64,000 nucleotides of DNA from Bettongia penicillata ogilbyi (GCA_023548195.1 JAJHZJ010000415.1:558001-622000), one strand, 5' to 3'; positions 45,226 through 56,900 are shown, numbered from the stretch's first letter. Made by a program: numbers and translations. Notes: generated by a model not told the origin, from the sequence alone.

Positions 45226-47266
45226 GGAAAAACATTCATTTTCAAAGAAGGTATCTGTCTCAGTAGGACATAAAGGGATAATTTCTGAATAGTGACCTTT
45301 AACCCAAGTTCCTGGTACAGATTAAATTCCTTAGACTACATTTCATTCACCATAATTAGTCAATCAATCAATAAACACTTATTAAGTGCTTATTTTATGC
45401 AGGTATTGTACTATGAACTAGGGATACAAAAAGAAACAGAAGTTATTCCCTGCCTTCAAGGAGCTTTCAATCTAATTAGGGAAAAAAACACAAACAAATA
45501 TACACCAAAAGCCATATACAGGATAAATAAGAAATTGTTAACAGAGGGAAAACACTAGAATTAGATTGGAAAAGTCTTCCTGTAGAAGATGAATTTGTAG
45601 CTGGGACTTAAAGGAAGCCAGTCAACAGAGACAAGAATGAGAGGCTTCTAAGGCATGTAGGACAACCTGAGAAAATGTCCACTCTATAAAGATGCAGTGT
45701 ATTATTTAAGGATGATTTTGGCACTGTACAAAAGAGTACAGTTTGAGGAGTAAGTTGTAAAAGACTAGAAAGGTAGAAGGGGAATGGGTTATGAAGGACT
45801 TTAAGAAACAAGCAGAGGATTTTATATTTGATTCTAGAGGTGATAGGAAACCAGTAGAGTTTATTGAGTAGAAGGGTGCTTTGGTTGGATTTATAGGAAA
45901 ATAGCTTTGATGGTTGAAGGATGGATTGGAGAGGGGAGAGACTTGAGGCAGGCAGACCAATTAGTAGTCTATACTAATAATCCAAGCATGAAGTAATGAG
46001 GGTGATACTTGAGAGTGGTAGTGTCAGAAGAGAAATAGGGACATATTTAGGATATACTGCGTGATAATGTTGACAAATTTTGGCAAAAGATTGAATGTGG
46101 AAGATTAGAGATGGTAGAGTTGAAGATAACTTGAAGTATGTGAGCCTGAGGGATTGGGAAAATAATGTTGCTCTTTATAGAAATAGGGAAAGAAGTAGGG
46201 AGTGAAGATGCTTATGGGAAAAAATAATGAGTTATATTTTGGACACATTGCGTGATGTTTCCTAGATATCAAGTTCAAGAAATATGAAAGGCAATTGGAT
46301 ATGTGAGTTTGGAGGTCAGCAGAGTAGTCAGAGTATGATAAATATGTCAGAATATGACAGATAAATCAGAAAATCATCAGGATAGAAGTGGTACTTGAAT
46401 TCATGGAAGCTGATGAGATCACCAAATGGAGTATTTTAGAAATAGAAGGGGCAGTGCAAGAGAGAACACTATGGAACATCTCATAGTGGTATGTAGAGGG
46501 TGTGTTCTAGATGAACATTTAGCAAAATAAGCTGAGAAGTGGCCATATATATAGAAGAACCAGGGGAGAAAGAAGTCCTGAAAATTTAGAAGAAAAAAGA
46601 GTATTGAGGGGGAGGAGCCAAGATGGTGGAGTAGAAAGATTCACACATGCTAGCTCCTAACCCACAGCCCATAAAATAGCTTTAAAAAAGAACTCCCAAC
46701 AAATTCTGGAGCAGTGGAAGGCACAGAACAACAGAGTGGAGGAGATTTCTGTTCCAGAGAGTTCTGAAAAACCTACACCAAAGGTCTGTTGTGCACCACA
46801 CCCAGAGAGGAGCCCAGCCTTGCCTTGGCCACAAAGCACCAAGAGGAGCAGATCTGAGGAGGGTTCAGGGACAGAATTTCCAGCAGCCGTGCAGGTCGCT
46901 CCCACAGGTGTAAAGGTCAGTGAGAGAGCCTTTTTGGCTGGCCGAGAGGGGAGCAGGGTGTCTCCATAACTCAGGCCCCTTCAGGAGGCAGCAGCAGAGG
47001 CAGCAGCAGACAGGGGATCCCAAAGCAGGAAGAAGCTGGGATCCATTATCAAAGGTCTCCACACAAATGCCCAGAGGGAACTGAGCCCCATGTGGGAGCC
47101 CTGCCCCCACCTGAGCACCTGAATTTAATCTTGCACTGAATAACATCCCTGCCCTCACTGAAAGTCCTGAGACTGGGAAGCAACATTTGAATCTCAGAAC
47201 CCAAGCACTAACTGGATGGATTTGAAGGCAAGGCGGGGGTGGAGAAGAATCTCAGAAGTCAAGTAA

Positions 47267-48310
47267 GTGGATGGGAAAATGCCCAGAAAAAGGAAAAAAT
47301 ATAAGACAACAGAAGGTTACGTTCTTGGTGAACAGATATCTCCTCCTTTTCTTTCTGATGAGGAAGAACAATGTGTACCATCAGGGAAAGACATAGAAGT
47401 CAAGGCTTCTGTATCCCAAACATCCAAAATAAATATTCAATGGGCTCAGGCCATGGAAGAGCTCAAAAAGGATTTTGAAAATCAAGTTAGACAGGTGGAG
47501 GAAAAACTGGGAAGAGAAATGAGAGAGATGCAAGAAAAGCATGAAAAGTGGGTCAACACCTTGCTAAAGGAGACCCAAAAAAATGCTGAAGAAAATAACA
47601 TCTTGAAAAACAGGCTAACTCAACTGGAAAAAGAGGTTCAAAAAGCTAAGGGGGAGAAGAATGCTTTCAAAAGCAGAATTAGCCAAATGGAAAAGGAGGT
47701 TCAAAATCTCAATGAAGAAAATAGTTCTTTCAAAATTAGAATGGAACAGATGGAGACTAATGACTTTAGGAGAAACCAAGAAATCACAAAACAAAACCAA
47801 AAGAATGAAAAAATGGAAGAGAATGTGAAATATCTCATTGGAAATACAACTGACCTGGAAAATAGATCCAGGAGAGATAACTTAAAAATTATGGGACTAC
47901 CTGAAAGTCATGATCCAAAAAAGAGCCTAACCATCATCTTTCATGAAATTATCAAGGAAAACTGCCCTAATATTCTAGAACCAGAGAGCAAAATAAGTAT
48001 TCAAGGAATCCACCCATCACCACCTGAAAGAGATCCAAAAAGAGAAACTCCTAGGAACATTGTGGCCAAATTCCAGAATTCCCAGGTCAAGGAGAAAATA
48101 TTGCAAGCAGCTAGAAAGAAACAATTCAATTATTGTGGAAATACAATCAGGATAACACAAGATCTAGCAGCTTCTACATTAAAGGATCGAAGGGCATGGA
48201 ATAGGATATTCCAGAAGTCAAAGGAACTAGGACTCAAACCAAGAATCACCTACCCAGCAAAACTGAGTATAATACTTCAGGGGAAAAAATGGTCATTCAA
48301 TGAAATATAG
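47267..48310 (+). CDS. HAL1 ORF1 protein (L1 ORF1p-like RNA-binding chaperone)
   Basis: The intact 347-residue frame starts at the ATG at 47267; a second ATG four codons on (MPRKRKK) is an alternative start. L1 ORF1p is a trimeric RNA-binding nucleic-acid chaperone that coats its own RNA. Seen here: a basic N-terminus (residues 4-11), a long charged heptad-like coiled coil (about 60-190, repeated LKN/LEKEVQ.. text), the hallmark LENRSRRDNLKIMGLPE at about 197-213 leading into the RRM-like domain, and a C-terminal domain (about 280-345) with AARKKQFNYCG and ITYPAKLSIILQGK. The length is close to typical mammalian ORF1p. No stop or frameshift interrupts it, so recent mobility in trans is plausible; expression is not shown. 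Confidence 0.9.
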   Translation: MDGKMPRKRKKYKTTEGYVLGEQISPPFLSDEEEQCVPSGKDIEVKASVSQTSKINIQWAQAMEELKKDFENQVRQVEEKLGREMREMQEKHEKWVNTLLKETQKNAEENNILKNRLTQLEKEVQKAKGEKNAFKSRISQMEKEVQNLNEENSSFKIRMEQMETNDFRRNQEITKQNQKNEKMEENVKYLIGNTTDLENRSRRDNLKIMGLPESHDPKKSLTIIFHEIIKENCPNILEPESKISIQGIHPSPPERDPKRETPRNIVAKFQNSQVKEKILQAARKKQFNYCGNTIRITQDLAASTLKDRRAWNRIFQKSKELGLKPRITYPAKLSIILQGKKWSFNEI

Positions 48311-48510
48311 GACTTTCAAGCATTCTTGATGAAAAGACCAGAGCTGAAAAGAAAACTTGACTTTCAAACACAAAATGAAAAGAAGCATGAAAAGGTAAAC
48401 AGCAAAGAGAAATCATAAGGGACTTACCAAGTTGAACTGTTTACATTCCTACATGGAAAGACAATATTTGTAACTCTTGAAACTTTTCAGCATCTGGGTA
48501 GTTGGTGGGC

Positions 48511-48524
48511 CCACACACACACAT

Positions 48525-48572
<48 letters not shown>
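48511..48572. repeat. (CA)n inside the HAL1 3' UTR
   Basis: About 30 CA units with one ATGC interruption lie 200 bp after the ORF1 stop. The tract may be part of the family consensus or a later expansion. Confidence 0.95.
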
Positions 48573-48581
<9 letters not shown>

Positions 48582-49800
48582 TTCATGCACACACAGGGAC
48601 AGAAAGCACAGAGTGAATTTAATAGAATGGGATCATATCTTAAAAAAAATGAAGTTAAGCTGGGAGAGAGAAATGTATTGGGAGGAGAGAGGGAGAAATG
48701 GAATGGGGCAAATTATCTCTCATAGAAGAGGCAGGCAGGAGACTTTTTAGTGGAGGGGAAAAGAGGAGAGCTGAGAGGAAAACATGAAGTTTACTCTCCT
48801 CACATTCGACTAAAAAAGGAATAAAATGCACACTTATTTTGGTATGAAAACCTATCTTACAATACAGGAAAGTAGGGAAGAAGGAGATAAGCAGGGTGGG
48901 GAGATGATGGAAGGGAGGGCAATGAGAGGAGGGAGCAATTTGAAATCAACACTCTTGGGGAGGGACAGGATCAAAAGAGAGAATAGAAGCAATGGGGGGC
49001 AGGATAGAATGGAAGGAAATATAGTTAGTCTTACACAACACAACTATTATCCAAGTCATTTGCAAAACTACACAGATATGAACTATACTGAATTTCCTGC
49101 CTTCCCAAAGGGAATGGGTGGGGAGGGAGGGATGGGGAGAAGTTGCAACTCAAAGTTTTAGGAACAACTGTAGAGTATTGTTCTTGCTACTAGGGAATAA
49201 GAAATACAGGTAATGGGGAATAGAAAGTTATCTGGCCCTACAGGACAAAAGAGAAGATGGGGACAAGGGAAGGGAGGGATGATAGAAGAGAGGACAGATT
49301 GGTGACAGGGGAAATTAAAATGTTTGGTGTATTGGGGTGGAGAGAGAGGACAAATGGCGAGAAAATTTGGAATCCAAAATTTTGTGAAAATGAATATAAA
49401 AAGTTAAATAAATAAGTTTATTTAAAAGAAAAGAGTATCAAGGTGGAGAGGGTGATCAGTCATCTCAAAGACTATAAAGACATTAAGGAGAATGAGGAAT
49501 GGATAAAATTTCATTGGATTTGTCAGCTAAGAGATTGTTGGTAAGTTTTTAGAGGTCATTTTCAGTAGAATGATAAAATTCCAAGCCAGATTGTGAGGGG
49601 ATAAGAAAAGAGTGAAAACAGAGGAAGTGAAGGCTGTTGTAAGTAAGTAGTCTTTTTAATGAATTTAGCAATAATGAAAAGAAGAGGTATAGGTTGATAG
49701 TGAGAATGGGAGGAATGCCACTTTTTCATGGTGGAGAAGATATAGGCATGGTTGTAGTCAGTAGAGAATGAGTAGTCATGGAGAGATGGAAAATGTACGA

Positions 49801-50064
49801 TAGAGTCTTTACTAAGGACATCTGGTCTAACAAAAATACATGCAGAAGAAAAATCAATTTTTTGGAGTCCAAAGACAGTTATACTACTATGTGTTGGTGG
49901 TGCTGCCATCTGGTTCAAATTTATGGATTTCATTTGGAATTACGCAAGAAAAATGACCAAATTTTTCATGCCCTTGGACAAATGGCATCATTATTGGGTT
50001 TATATCCACACATCAAGAAAGAAACAAAATTCCATTTCTCCCAAAGAATTTAGATCAGTATTGT
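49801..50064. other. Unassigned sequence
   Basis: The frame 49778-50053 (91 codons) starts at the edge of repeat X and carries no recognisable domain. Confidence 0.3.
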
Positions 50065-50355
50065 TGGTGTTAGCAAAGAAGTAGAAAACGAAAGTGGTAT
50101 TATTCAGATAGGGAACAGATTTTAAAAAAGCAATCGTGTAGAATATAAGTGGAATAGAATTGTATCATATGATATGAAATTAAGAATATAATGAGTTCCA
50201 AGAAATATTGGGAGACTTGTGTTAACATGTACAAAGTAAAATAATTTGAACTAAAAGAATAATATGCCCAATTAAAACAATGTGAATGAAAAGAAACTGC
50301 ACTAAACAACCAGAAAAATAATGAAAGTTTTAGTGAACAGAGTGAAAAACACTTC
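50065..50355 (+). repeat. L1 ORF2 3'-end fragment, sense, decayed
   Basis: 'ttggtgttagcaaagaagtagaaaac', 'gtgtagaatataagtggaatagaattgtatcatatgatatgaaattaag', 'tgggagacttgtgttaacatgtac' and 'aatgtgaatgaaaagaaactgc' correspond to the same conserved L1 end seen at 29985-30285, though more diverged. Confidence 0.5.
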
Positions 50356-50715
50356 ATTCCTCTTCACAGAGGGTCAGGGAAGTAATGCAAACCTGTCCCC
50401 TTCATCTTCAAAGGAGCTTCTGTCTTTGAGAGTGGATTGCGTCATGGTGAATCCAGTTTGATATTTCTTTAATCTTTCTCCCCCAAAAGTTTTTCAAAGT
50501 GCCTAATTTCTCTGTAATTGTCCCCTATCACCTACACCCCTCCCCAAACTCTCCAATGCTTGGAGACATTTTGGGAGAGTAACTAAAAATATCCTATTCA
50601 AATTAAGTAGGCCTGCTTCGCCTACCTCACAGATGGGGAGGGAAGCAGTGAGACTGGGAGCCAGCAATGGCTTATAATAAGAAATTGGAACAAAATGGAA
50701 AACCTTCTCACAAAT
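50356..50715. other. Unassigned sequence
   Basis: No gene or recognised repeat. The minus-strand frame 50503-50778 runs into the TTGG tract and is not gene-like. Confidence 0.35.
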
Positions 50716-50718
50716 ATT

Positions 50719-51140
50719 GGTTGGTTGGTTGGTTGCTTGCTTGGTTGGTTGCTGTCCTTCATTTTCGAAGAGGATCATGACATCACCATGATAAAGTGAA
50801 GCTTAAGTGTGTCTGGCTGGGGCTAATCAGAACAATATTAGGTCACAATGCTCTACCACAGGTTGGACACAGATAATCTGTGTGAATACTTGGGGTGGAT
50901 GCTCCAATTTGCACATCCTAAGTTTGTTTTGTGCTGTTTCAATTCAGTTTTGCTCATAGAGCACAGCACCCTTTCTGATGTGGGCATGCCATGCTGAGTG
51001 GTTCTGTGCCAGTGTTTTCCATATTTCACAGTCAAATCCAAAGTTCTTGAGATTGTCCTTGTATCACTTCTGTCCATCAGGTGATTTCCTGCCCTATATG
51101 AGTTCTCCATAAAATAGTCTTTTTGGCAAGCATGCATTTC
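50719..51140 (-). mobile_element. RTE-clade LINE 3' end, antisense, with (CCAA)n tail
   Basis: The minus strand carries the ORF C-terminal part of an RTE-type LINE: LFYGELI-like text, then DGQK.YKDNLK, W..LAQNHSAWHAHIRK and IETAQNKLRM, in two frames (the partly open frame is 50853-51137), followed by a 3' end '...gaaaatgaaggacagc' and a (CCAA)n tail seen on the plus strand as TTGG repeats at 50719-50750. RTE elements characteristically end in short tandem repeats. It is 5'-truncated and decayed. Confidence 0.7.
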
Positions 51141-51172
51141 GCATTTGTTTTCTATATATTCTATGAGTCTGA

Positions 51173-51330
51173 GTAACTAGGTGATGCAGTGGATAGATCA
51201 CTAGGTCTGGGATCAGGAAGACCTGAGTTCAGATTCAACCTTGGACACTTAATAGCTATGACCTTTGGCAAGTCACTTAATTATTTTCCTCAGTTTGCTT
51301 ATCTTTTAAATGAGCAAGAAGACATGGCAA
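51173..51330 (+). repeat. tRNA-SINE (Mar1-like), sense
   Basis: 'gtaactaggtgatgcagtggatagatcac', 'aggaagacctgagttcagattcaacc', 'ctttggcaagtcacttaatt' and 'cctcagtttgcttatcttttaaatgagc' cover head and core. A short 'agacatggcaata' scrap of the tail remains. Confidence 0.75.
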
Positions 51331-51339
51331 TATAATATA

Positions 51340-52030
51340 TGCAGAAAACTGTCTTAGGTACTTGGAAACTACAAAGATTATATAGGGAATGGACACTGAC
51401 CCTCATAGATTTGAAGCTTGGCAAGAAGATAAGATGCATTCATGGATAATTATAATATATGATAATATGTAATAATAATTAATGATTTATAGAAGTACAA
51501 AGCAAAATTCTATGATGAGCAGGATGAGATCAAGAAAAGTTTCATGGAAGACATAACATTTTATTTGAGTTTTAAATGATAGGCAGAGTTTTGAGGGATT
51601 CAAAAATTATGGGGATAGGATACATTCTAGCAATATAAAATAGCACAAGGATAGAAAGGTATGGAGTGTGTTCAAGAAAAAGGGAGTAGAACAGTGTGAC
51701 TATATCAGAGTAAAAGTAGCATAGGATGAGGATGGAGAGGTAGGCTGATGATCATTTGTTGAGATTCTTCAATAAAATGTTTTAATTTTACTTGGTAGGC
51801 AACAGGGAGAAATAAGGATTTTTGAGCAGAATGATATACTACATAGCCAAAGCATGCATAAGAATAATTATTCTGGCAATTACGTGAAGAATAGACTGGA
51901 ACAAGAACAGAGGAAGAAGCAGGAAGGTGTATTAGGAAGCTTTTGTAGCAGTTCAGATTTGGTGCAATGAAGGCCTCTACCAGGTTACTGGCTATAGAAA
52001 CAGAAAAGCAGAAAAAGCACTGTAGCACAG
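51340..52030 (+). repeat. Repeat X, diverged copy
   Basis: 'gaatggacactgaccctcatagatttgaagc', 'tggtaggcaacagggagaaataagg', 'attattctggcaattacgtgaagaatagactgg', 'gaagcaggaaggtgtattaggaagc' and 'gtagcagttcagatttggtgcaatgaaggcc' are in repeat X order. Confidence 0.55.
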
Positions 52031-52034
52031 TACA

Positions 52035-54120
52035 GTACAGAAATTTGGTGGTGTTGGCACTAAAATATCTGTTCTTCTATAATTAGAGAAATTGGTAGAT
52101 AGGTAGACAGACAGACCAAAAGAGAGCTAGATGGAAATAGAATTCATTGCAGAGGATTTCCCTTCATTAGCTTGCAGTTAAGTAAGCCTTTGTTTGGGAC
52201 CTTTGATGCATCTCCCTTTAAAGGGTAACTACCTATTGGTTCTTTCTTGAGATGAAGACGACATATCCTTATTAAGTCTCAGTGCCTGGCACTGCCCTCC
52301 TGGTTATTTGTTTGGTGTTAGCCCATGGGGTATACTGGAGGATGAGTTTTATTCATAGAAGATGACTGGACTGCCAGATGAACTTTTTTGCCTCCAACTC
52401 TTATGACAGAAGTCACTCCTCTGCCTTAAACTTTTAGAAGGAAGCTGGCATGCCTCTTTCTGATTTTTTTCCTTTCAAAGTTTCTTCTATAAAATTCCTG
52501 AGAGCATAGTGTATATGTGGGGGCGGGGGGAGAAGAAGGGAGAAATGTGTAGAAGCAACTTTGAAGATATGCTTAGTAGAAAGAGACATATGTCCAATCC
52601 ATGTGGTCTGGGCAGTGCGATGTTCCGATCCCTAGCTTTCTAGATGAGTCCTATGGCTTGCTACTCTAGGAGCCTGAATTTCAGGAATCTTGAAATTTGG
52701 TTTCCTCGCTGGCAAGGGGGGCAGGGGGTGTGTGTGAAGGAAATTAGCTAAGCAACATGATTGCATAATCTAAACTTCAAGACAAGTAAGAAAGTTTCTC
52801 TGGGCAGCAATTAATCCTGATGTTTGCCTCAGAAAGAATAAAAGTTTGAGAGTTTGAGGATCCAATTTCCTACCCAGAGAAGCATGATTTCCTGAATAAT
52901 ATGCTTCTTACAGAGAGAAGAGAATTTCCCACCTGGTCCCCGACATCTAAAAGAGCAATAAGGTACTAAAGACGCAACATGGAGCAAAATAAACTCGGTT
53001 CTCTATTATTGTGGGATATCTGGACAGTACTTGTCCATTGGGAAAGAGGTTGCCTATATAGGTCAACAGACCCATGATATCTTCTCCTTCACGGTCAATC
53101 TAAGCCCCCAGATTGTCCCTGTGGCATATGACTTCTTCATCAGAATGCTTGGATGTATTCAGGCTAACATGACTCTAGATAAATCAATGCATCAGTGCTA
53201 TTATTGTTGTATAATCTAATTTGTATATCCATTCACATTTAAAGGCTCAAATTAAACAACAGAAAGGGCATACTATCATGACACAGAATTATAGTTCTTG
53301 AAATGGGGCAGAGGTTGTCATCTTTGTTGGCAGTCTGGAGTGAATAATAAAGGGTTATTTAGTTTACAAAATCTAACTTCTTTTTTTTCAGAAATAGAGT
53401 AAACAATATGATTTCTCAGCACATTCATTCCATGGCATTTTTCTTGGATGATGAGTTCTACAAAGATATATGTTTTAAATAATTTTGTTCATTAGGAATT
53501 AAACCAAAAAAATTTGTTGACCTAATTAAGGTTCATATTTACTTGGATAGCATTTTTTAAGTAGTGTTAAGAAGACATTAGAGTCTAGCAAACTTGTTCC
53601 TTCTAATCAAAGTCAACAATTTTTAAAAAAATAGGGAAATAATATGTTTCTGCTATTGTTTTAAGTTAGTATTGTGCCATTAATTCCAAGATATACCAAG
53701 ATATAAACTTTGAATTGAAAGGCAAAAAACCCAAATCTCAGCCTTCATGGAGTTCACATTCTAATGGATTTATCCTGTTAAGCTGTTTCAACCTATATTC
53801 AATGATGGACTCTGTAATAAACAAAATATAAAGTTTATATTAATGTTGCCATCTACATATAGGGGATAACATATTACCATGCTTAATGTAAAAACTTTGA
53901 GTATAAATCATACTATAAGAAGCTGAATTTAAATTTTTTCACATTTTTATTACCAAAGGTTACAGTTTAATCTCTTTATCCAATTCAATGAAAGGAAGGT
54001 ATGAAAGAATGAAAAAAATGCAATTGTATTAGATATGCTCAGTGCTGAATTGAGGGAAGAATACACATGTGTAACTAGGGGATCCAAGTCACTTAAAGGG
54101 TAGACAGAAGGGCAATGCTT
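52035..54120. other. Unassigned 2-kb stretch
   Basis: I recognise no gene. A G-run lies at 52520-52530. An AATAAA occurs in 'caaaataaactcggttctc' near 52987, after text ('cacctggtccccgacatc') that could belong to an old LTR, but no ends can be defined. The frame 53031-53219 has no domain. Confidence 0.35.
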
Positions 54121-54124
54121 CCAT

Positions 54125-54530
54125 ACCTAACCCAAACGGAAAAGGATTTTTAAGGAAGCCAGAGAGAGATGGATAGGGATAGGGAAGAGGATGGATAGAA
54201 TTCCTGAGGTGGGTGACAGACAATGCAAAGAAGAGAAAGCAAATGGAGAGTCAGATACAAGGAACAGCAGGTAGGCCAGTGTAGCTGGATCATAAAGTAT
54301 ACAAACACTGTAAAGGTATAAAGATGTCAAGCTATAAAGATTTTAAAATGCCAACTAGAATATTTTATCTTTGATCTTAAAGGCAATAGGGAACCAGGGT
54401 TTACTCAATGGGTGTATGTGTACGTGAGAGGAAAACTGCCTCTGCATGTGTGATGATTTAGCAAATCACTTTGGTAATTGAGAAGATAGATTGGAGTGAG
54501 GAAAGCCTAGGGAAAGCTGATCTTCATACT
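54125..54530 (+). repeat. Repeat X, partial copy
   Basis: 'tttttaaggaagccagagag', 'gaacagcaggtaggccagtgtagctggatcataaag', 'atattttatctttgatcttaaaggcaatagggaacc' and 'caaatcactttggtaattgagaagatagattggagtgagg' are in order. Confidence 0.65.
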
Positions 54531-55080
54531 GAACTGAAATGTCTTCCCATAACTTTTATTAGTCCCAGTCTGCCAAGACAGAGAACATCTAATCTCTCTT
54601 CCTACAAAAAATTAAAAATTAAAAAAAATTGAATATTTGAAGATGTTTTCTACTCATCTCCATTTTAATGCCAAATGAAATATAGACTTAAAGAAAACAA
54701 ATTGAAATCTCCTTGACTTCTTGAGAAAGTTTATTGTCAAGGACTGGTAAAGTACAGTAAAAAGGGAATTCTAAGCAAGAAAAAATATGTTATATATTTT
54801 GCATGTGCCAAATCTCTCCTGCCAAGTTATAAGTAGCATGAGAATAAGGGACACACTTTAATTATATTTATACTGCCCCTAGCGCCTAGCATAGCTTAGA
54901 CACTAATTTTAGTCTTAAAGAATTTAGGAGAAATGCAATAAGAAATCTTATCATTATTCTTTGGATATGGCTTTCAACCAGTTCTATACATTCTTTAGTT
55001 CAAATACATCATATCTCCAGTGTTTGAGAAAGAAGGAGAGGGGACAGGGTAAGGAGAAAGGGAAGGATGGAGGAAGGGAT
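54531..55080. other. Unassigned; L2/MIR scrap at about 54840-54905
   Basis: 'agcatgagaataagggacac' and 'ctgcccctagcgcctagcatagcttagac' are a distal L2-like scrap. The rest is unrecognised. Confidence 0.35.
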
Positions 55081-55082
55081 GC

Positions 55083-55102
55083 AGAGACAGGGGGAGAGAG
55101 AG

Positions 55103-55160
<58 letters not shown>
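55083..55160. repeat. (GA)n microsatellite
   Basis: A GA tract with a few A-insertions. The overlapping Arg/Glu-rich and Ser/Leu-rich frames are artefacts of it. Confidence 0.95.
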
Positions 55161-55164
55161 TAGA

Positions 55165-55300
55165 TTTACTATGCAGTAAGTGCTTCCTATGTGCCAGGCA
55201 CTGTGCTGAGAATACAAAGTCAAGTAAACAACATAGTCTATATATTCAAGAAGGTTATATGCTAATAGAAGAAGAGAAAACAGAAAGGTAAGCTGAAGTT
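55165..55300 (+). repeat. Repeat X, 5' segment
   Basis: 'gcagtaagtgcttcctatgtgccaggcactgtgctgagaatacaaagtcaagtaaacaa' is the repeat X start. 'attcaagaaggttatatgctaatag' corresponds to the 'caaggagcttacattctaatg' phrase. Confidence 0.6.
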
Positions 55301-55624
55301 AGGGAGGAAAATGACTGCACTGAGTCAGGTAGTTAATAGAAAGGTTTAATTTTAGGAGAGTGGGATGAGCTGGGAGTCAGGGGAGCAGCATGGCTGGAGA
55401 CCTTGGAGAAATGGTGATCCTGGCTGGTGACACATCATAGAAGAAACAGGTTACCTCAAGGGAAATATACCTAGTTCCTTTAACAAAACCATATATTGCT
55501 TGATTTTTATTCTCATTATAATCTTCATTGTCCTTCTTTGGAAGTCTTCCAACTTGTATTTAAAATAGTCCTCATAATGAAACACATATCCCATATGTGG
55601 TCTTCCATGTATGACTTTCCATAT

Positions 55625-55745
55625 TAAACACTTGCTATGTGGAAAATACTATGTTTAGTGCCTAAGATTATACAACGATAGTTAAAATAAAGATAAAGTC
55701 CTTGCTCTCATAGAGCTTATATAATTTGCTAAGTAGGATAAAATA
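55625..55745 (+). repeat. Repeat X, 5' segment
   Basis: 'aaacacttgctatgtggaaaatactatgtttagtgcctaagat' and 'aagtccttgctctcatagagcttatat' are the opening phrases again. Confidence 0.5.
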
Positions 55746-56089
55746 TATATGCAGTACACATACATAGTACATGATGGCATTCATTGTTTTTCTTCTGAGA
55801 TGATCCCTTCTGTTCTTTATCAATCTACACTGAGTGCCCTTTAAATTTTATACCATGACTTTTTCTAGAAGCTTTCTTGGAGGTCTTGGCATTTGACAAG
55901 TCTTAAAGAATGGGTTATCTTTCAACAGGCAGAACTGGGGTCAGGGAGCATTCTAAGAACAGGGAACAATGTGAACCAAGGAACAGAGACCAGAAGACAT
56001 TGGGCAACTATGGAGGATGGAGAATAGTCACATTTGAATTGACAGCATACTTGTTGATCCAGTGCCACTGATCATCTGCATATTTCATA

Positions 56090-56430
56090 AACAAAAACAC
56101 TCCATTTCTAGGCTCTAAGCATTTTCTCTAGTTGTCCATCATGCCTGGAACGTTCTCCCTCCTCTGATCAGACTACTTACCTTTTGTAAGTCCCAACTAA
56201 AATCCTATCTTCTTTGGAAGCATTCCTCAATTACTCTTAATTCCAGTGCCTTCCTTCTCTTAATTAAGTAGCTTTCATTGAATATATTACTCTGTTTTTT
56301 GTCTCTCTCATTGAATTATAAACTGTTTGAGGGAAGAAATTATCTTGTACCTCTCTTCATATTTCCAGCACTTAACACAGTACCTGATACAGAGCAGGAT
56401 CTTGATAAGCATTTGTTGACTGACTGAATG
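56090..56430 (+). repeat. L2 LINE 3' UTR, sense
   Basis: 'gtccatcatgcctggaacgttctccctcctc', 'caactaaaatcctatcttctttggaagcattcctcaatta', 'attataaactgtttgagggaag' and 'ccagcacttaacacagtacctgatacagagcagg' are in L2 order, with a TGACTGACTGAAT-type end. Confidence 0.75.
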
Positions 56431-56584
56431 ACATAGATAAAAGCGTAGGGGAGTAGTACAAGGCCAAGAAATTGAACTTTGTTCATAAGATAATAGGGAA
56501 ACAGTGAAAGATTCTGAACAGAGGATTGCTAGAATTAAGTAAGAAGGTAAGTCTGACTTAGCCCTTCTCAACAATACAAGTACC

Positions 56585-56900
56585 TAAAATAATTCCAAAA
56601 GATTCATGATGTAAAGAGCCATCCAGATCCAGAGAAAGAATTATAGAGTTAGAATGTAGAGCAAAGCAGACTATTTTCTTTTTGTTTTATTTCGCTTTGT
56701 TTTTTCTTTCTTATGGTTTCTCTACTTTCTTAAAATTCTTTTATGCAACATAACTAATGTGAAAATGTGTTTAATAATGTATGTGTAGAGCCCTATCAGA
56801 TTGCATGCCATCTGGTGGAGTGAGGGGGAAAAATTTAAAACTTATGAAAGTGAATGTTGAAAACAAAAAATAAATAAATTGGAAAAAAATTATTTTAAAA
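56585..56900 (+). repeat. L1 3' UTR end, sense, with A-rich tail
   Basis: 'gagccatccagatccagagaaagaatta', the T-rich 'ttttgttttatttcgctttgttttttctttcttatgg', 'aatgtgaaaatgtgtttaataatgtatgtgtagagccctatcagattg' and 'gtgaatgttgaaaacaaaaaataaataaatt' are the marsupial-type L1 3' UTR to the tail. It lacks ORF2 (5'-truncated). Confidence 0.75.

Larger units (their letters stand above)
46608..49424 (+). mobile_element. HAL1 (half-L1) retrotransposon, full length
   Basis: The element begins 'gggaggagccaagatggtggagtag', the standard L1/HAL1 5' start, and has a 5' UTR of about 660 bp. One 347-codon ORF1 follows, then a long 3' UTR of about 1.1 kb with a (CA)n, ending in an A-rich 'aaaaagttaaataaataagtt' tail. 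There is no ORF2: no endonuclease or reverse transcriptase sequence lies between the ORF1 stop and the tail. The flanks 'aaaagagtat' at 46595-46604 and 49429-49438 are an exact 10-bp target duplication within longer similar text. HAL1s are known as non-autonomous ORF1-only L1 derivatives that depend on L1 ORF2p supplied in trans. Complete ends, an open ORF1 and a target duplication indicate a relatively young insertion. Confidence 0.88.
45355..49800 (+). repeat. Repeat X, second long copy, split by HAL1
   Basis: The left part (45355-46607) has 'aaacacttattaagtgctta', 'ctgccttcaaggagctttcaatctaat', 'gggacttaaaggaagccagtc', 'ttttatatttgattctagaggtgatagg', 'gaaggatggattggagaggggagagacttgaggcaggcagacc', 'atattttggacacattg' and 'gatagaagtggtacttgaattcatgg'. 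The right part (49440-49800) continues with 'ggtggagagggtgatcagtc', 'tcattggatttgtcagctaagagattgttgg' and 'attccaagccagattgtgagg'. HAL1 occupies 46608-49424 between them. Confidence 0.75.

Noticed and set aside
46736..46969. Open frame in the HAL1 5' UTR
   Set aside because: It lies in the GC-richer 5' UTR that L1 and HAL1 elements share and is overlapped by minus-strand frames. There is no evidence that it is translated.
48310..49424. Possible L1 ORF2 downstream of HAL1 ORF1
   Set aside because: Between the ORF1 stop and the A-rich tail only about 1.1 kb remains, without endonuclease or reverse transcriptase motifs. The element is HAL1, not a full L1.
50719..50752. CRISPR-like or tandem array
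   Set aside because: The TTGG units are the simple-repeat tail of an antisense RTE LINE. The window is eukaryotic and no array with spacers exists.
52035..53010. Possible LTR ending near an AATAAA at about 52987
   Set aside because: No definable TG...CA ends, no target duplication and no repeated partner in the window.
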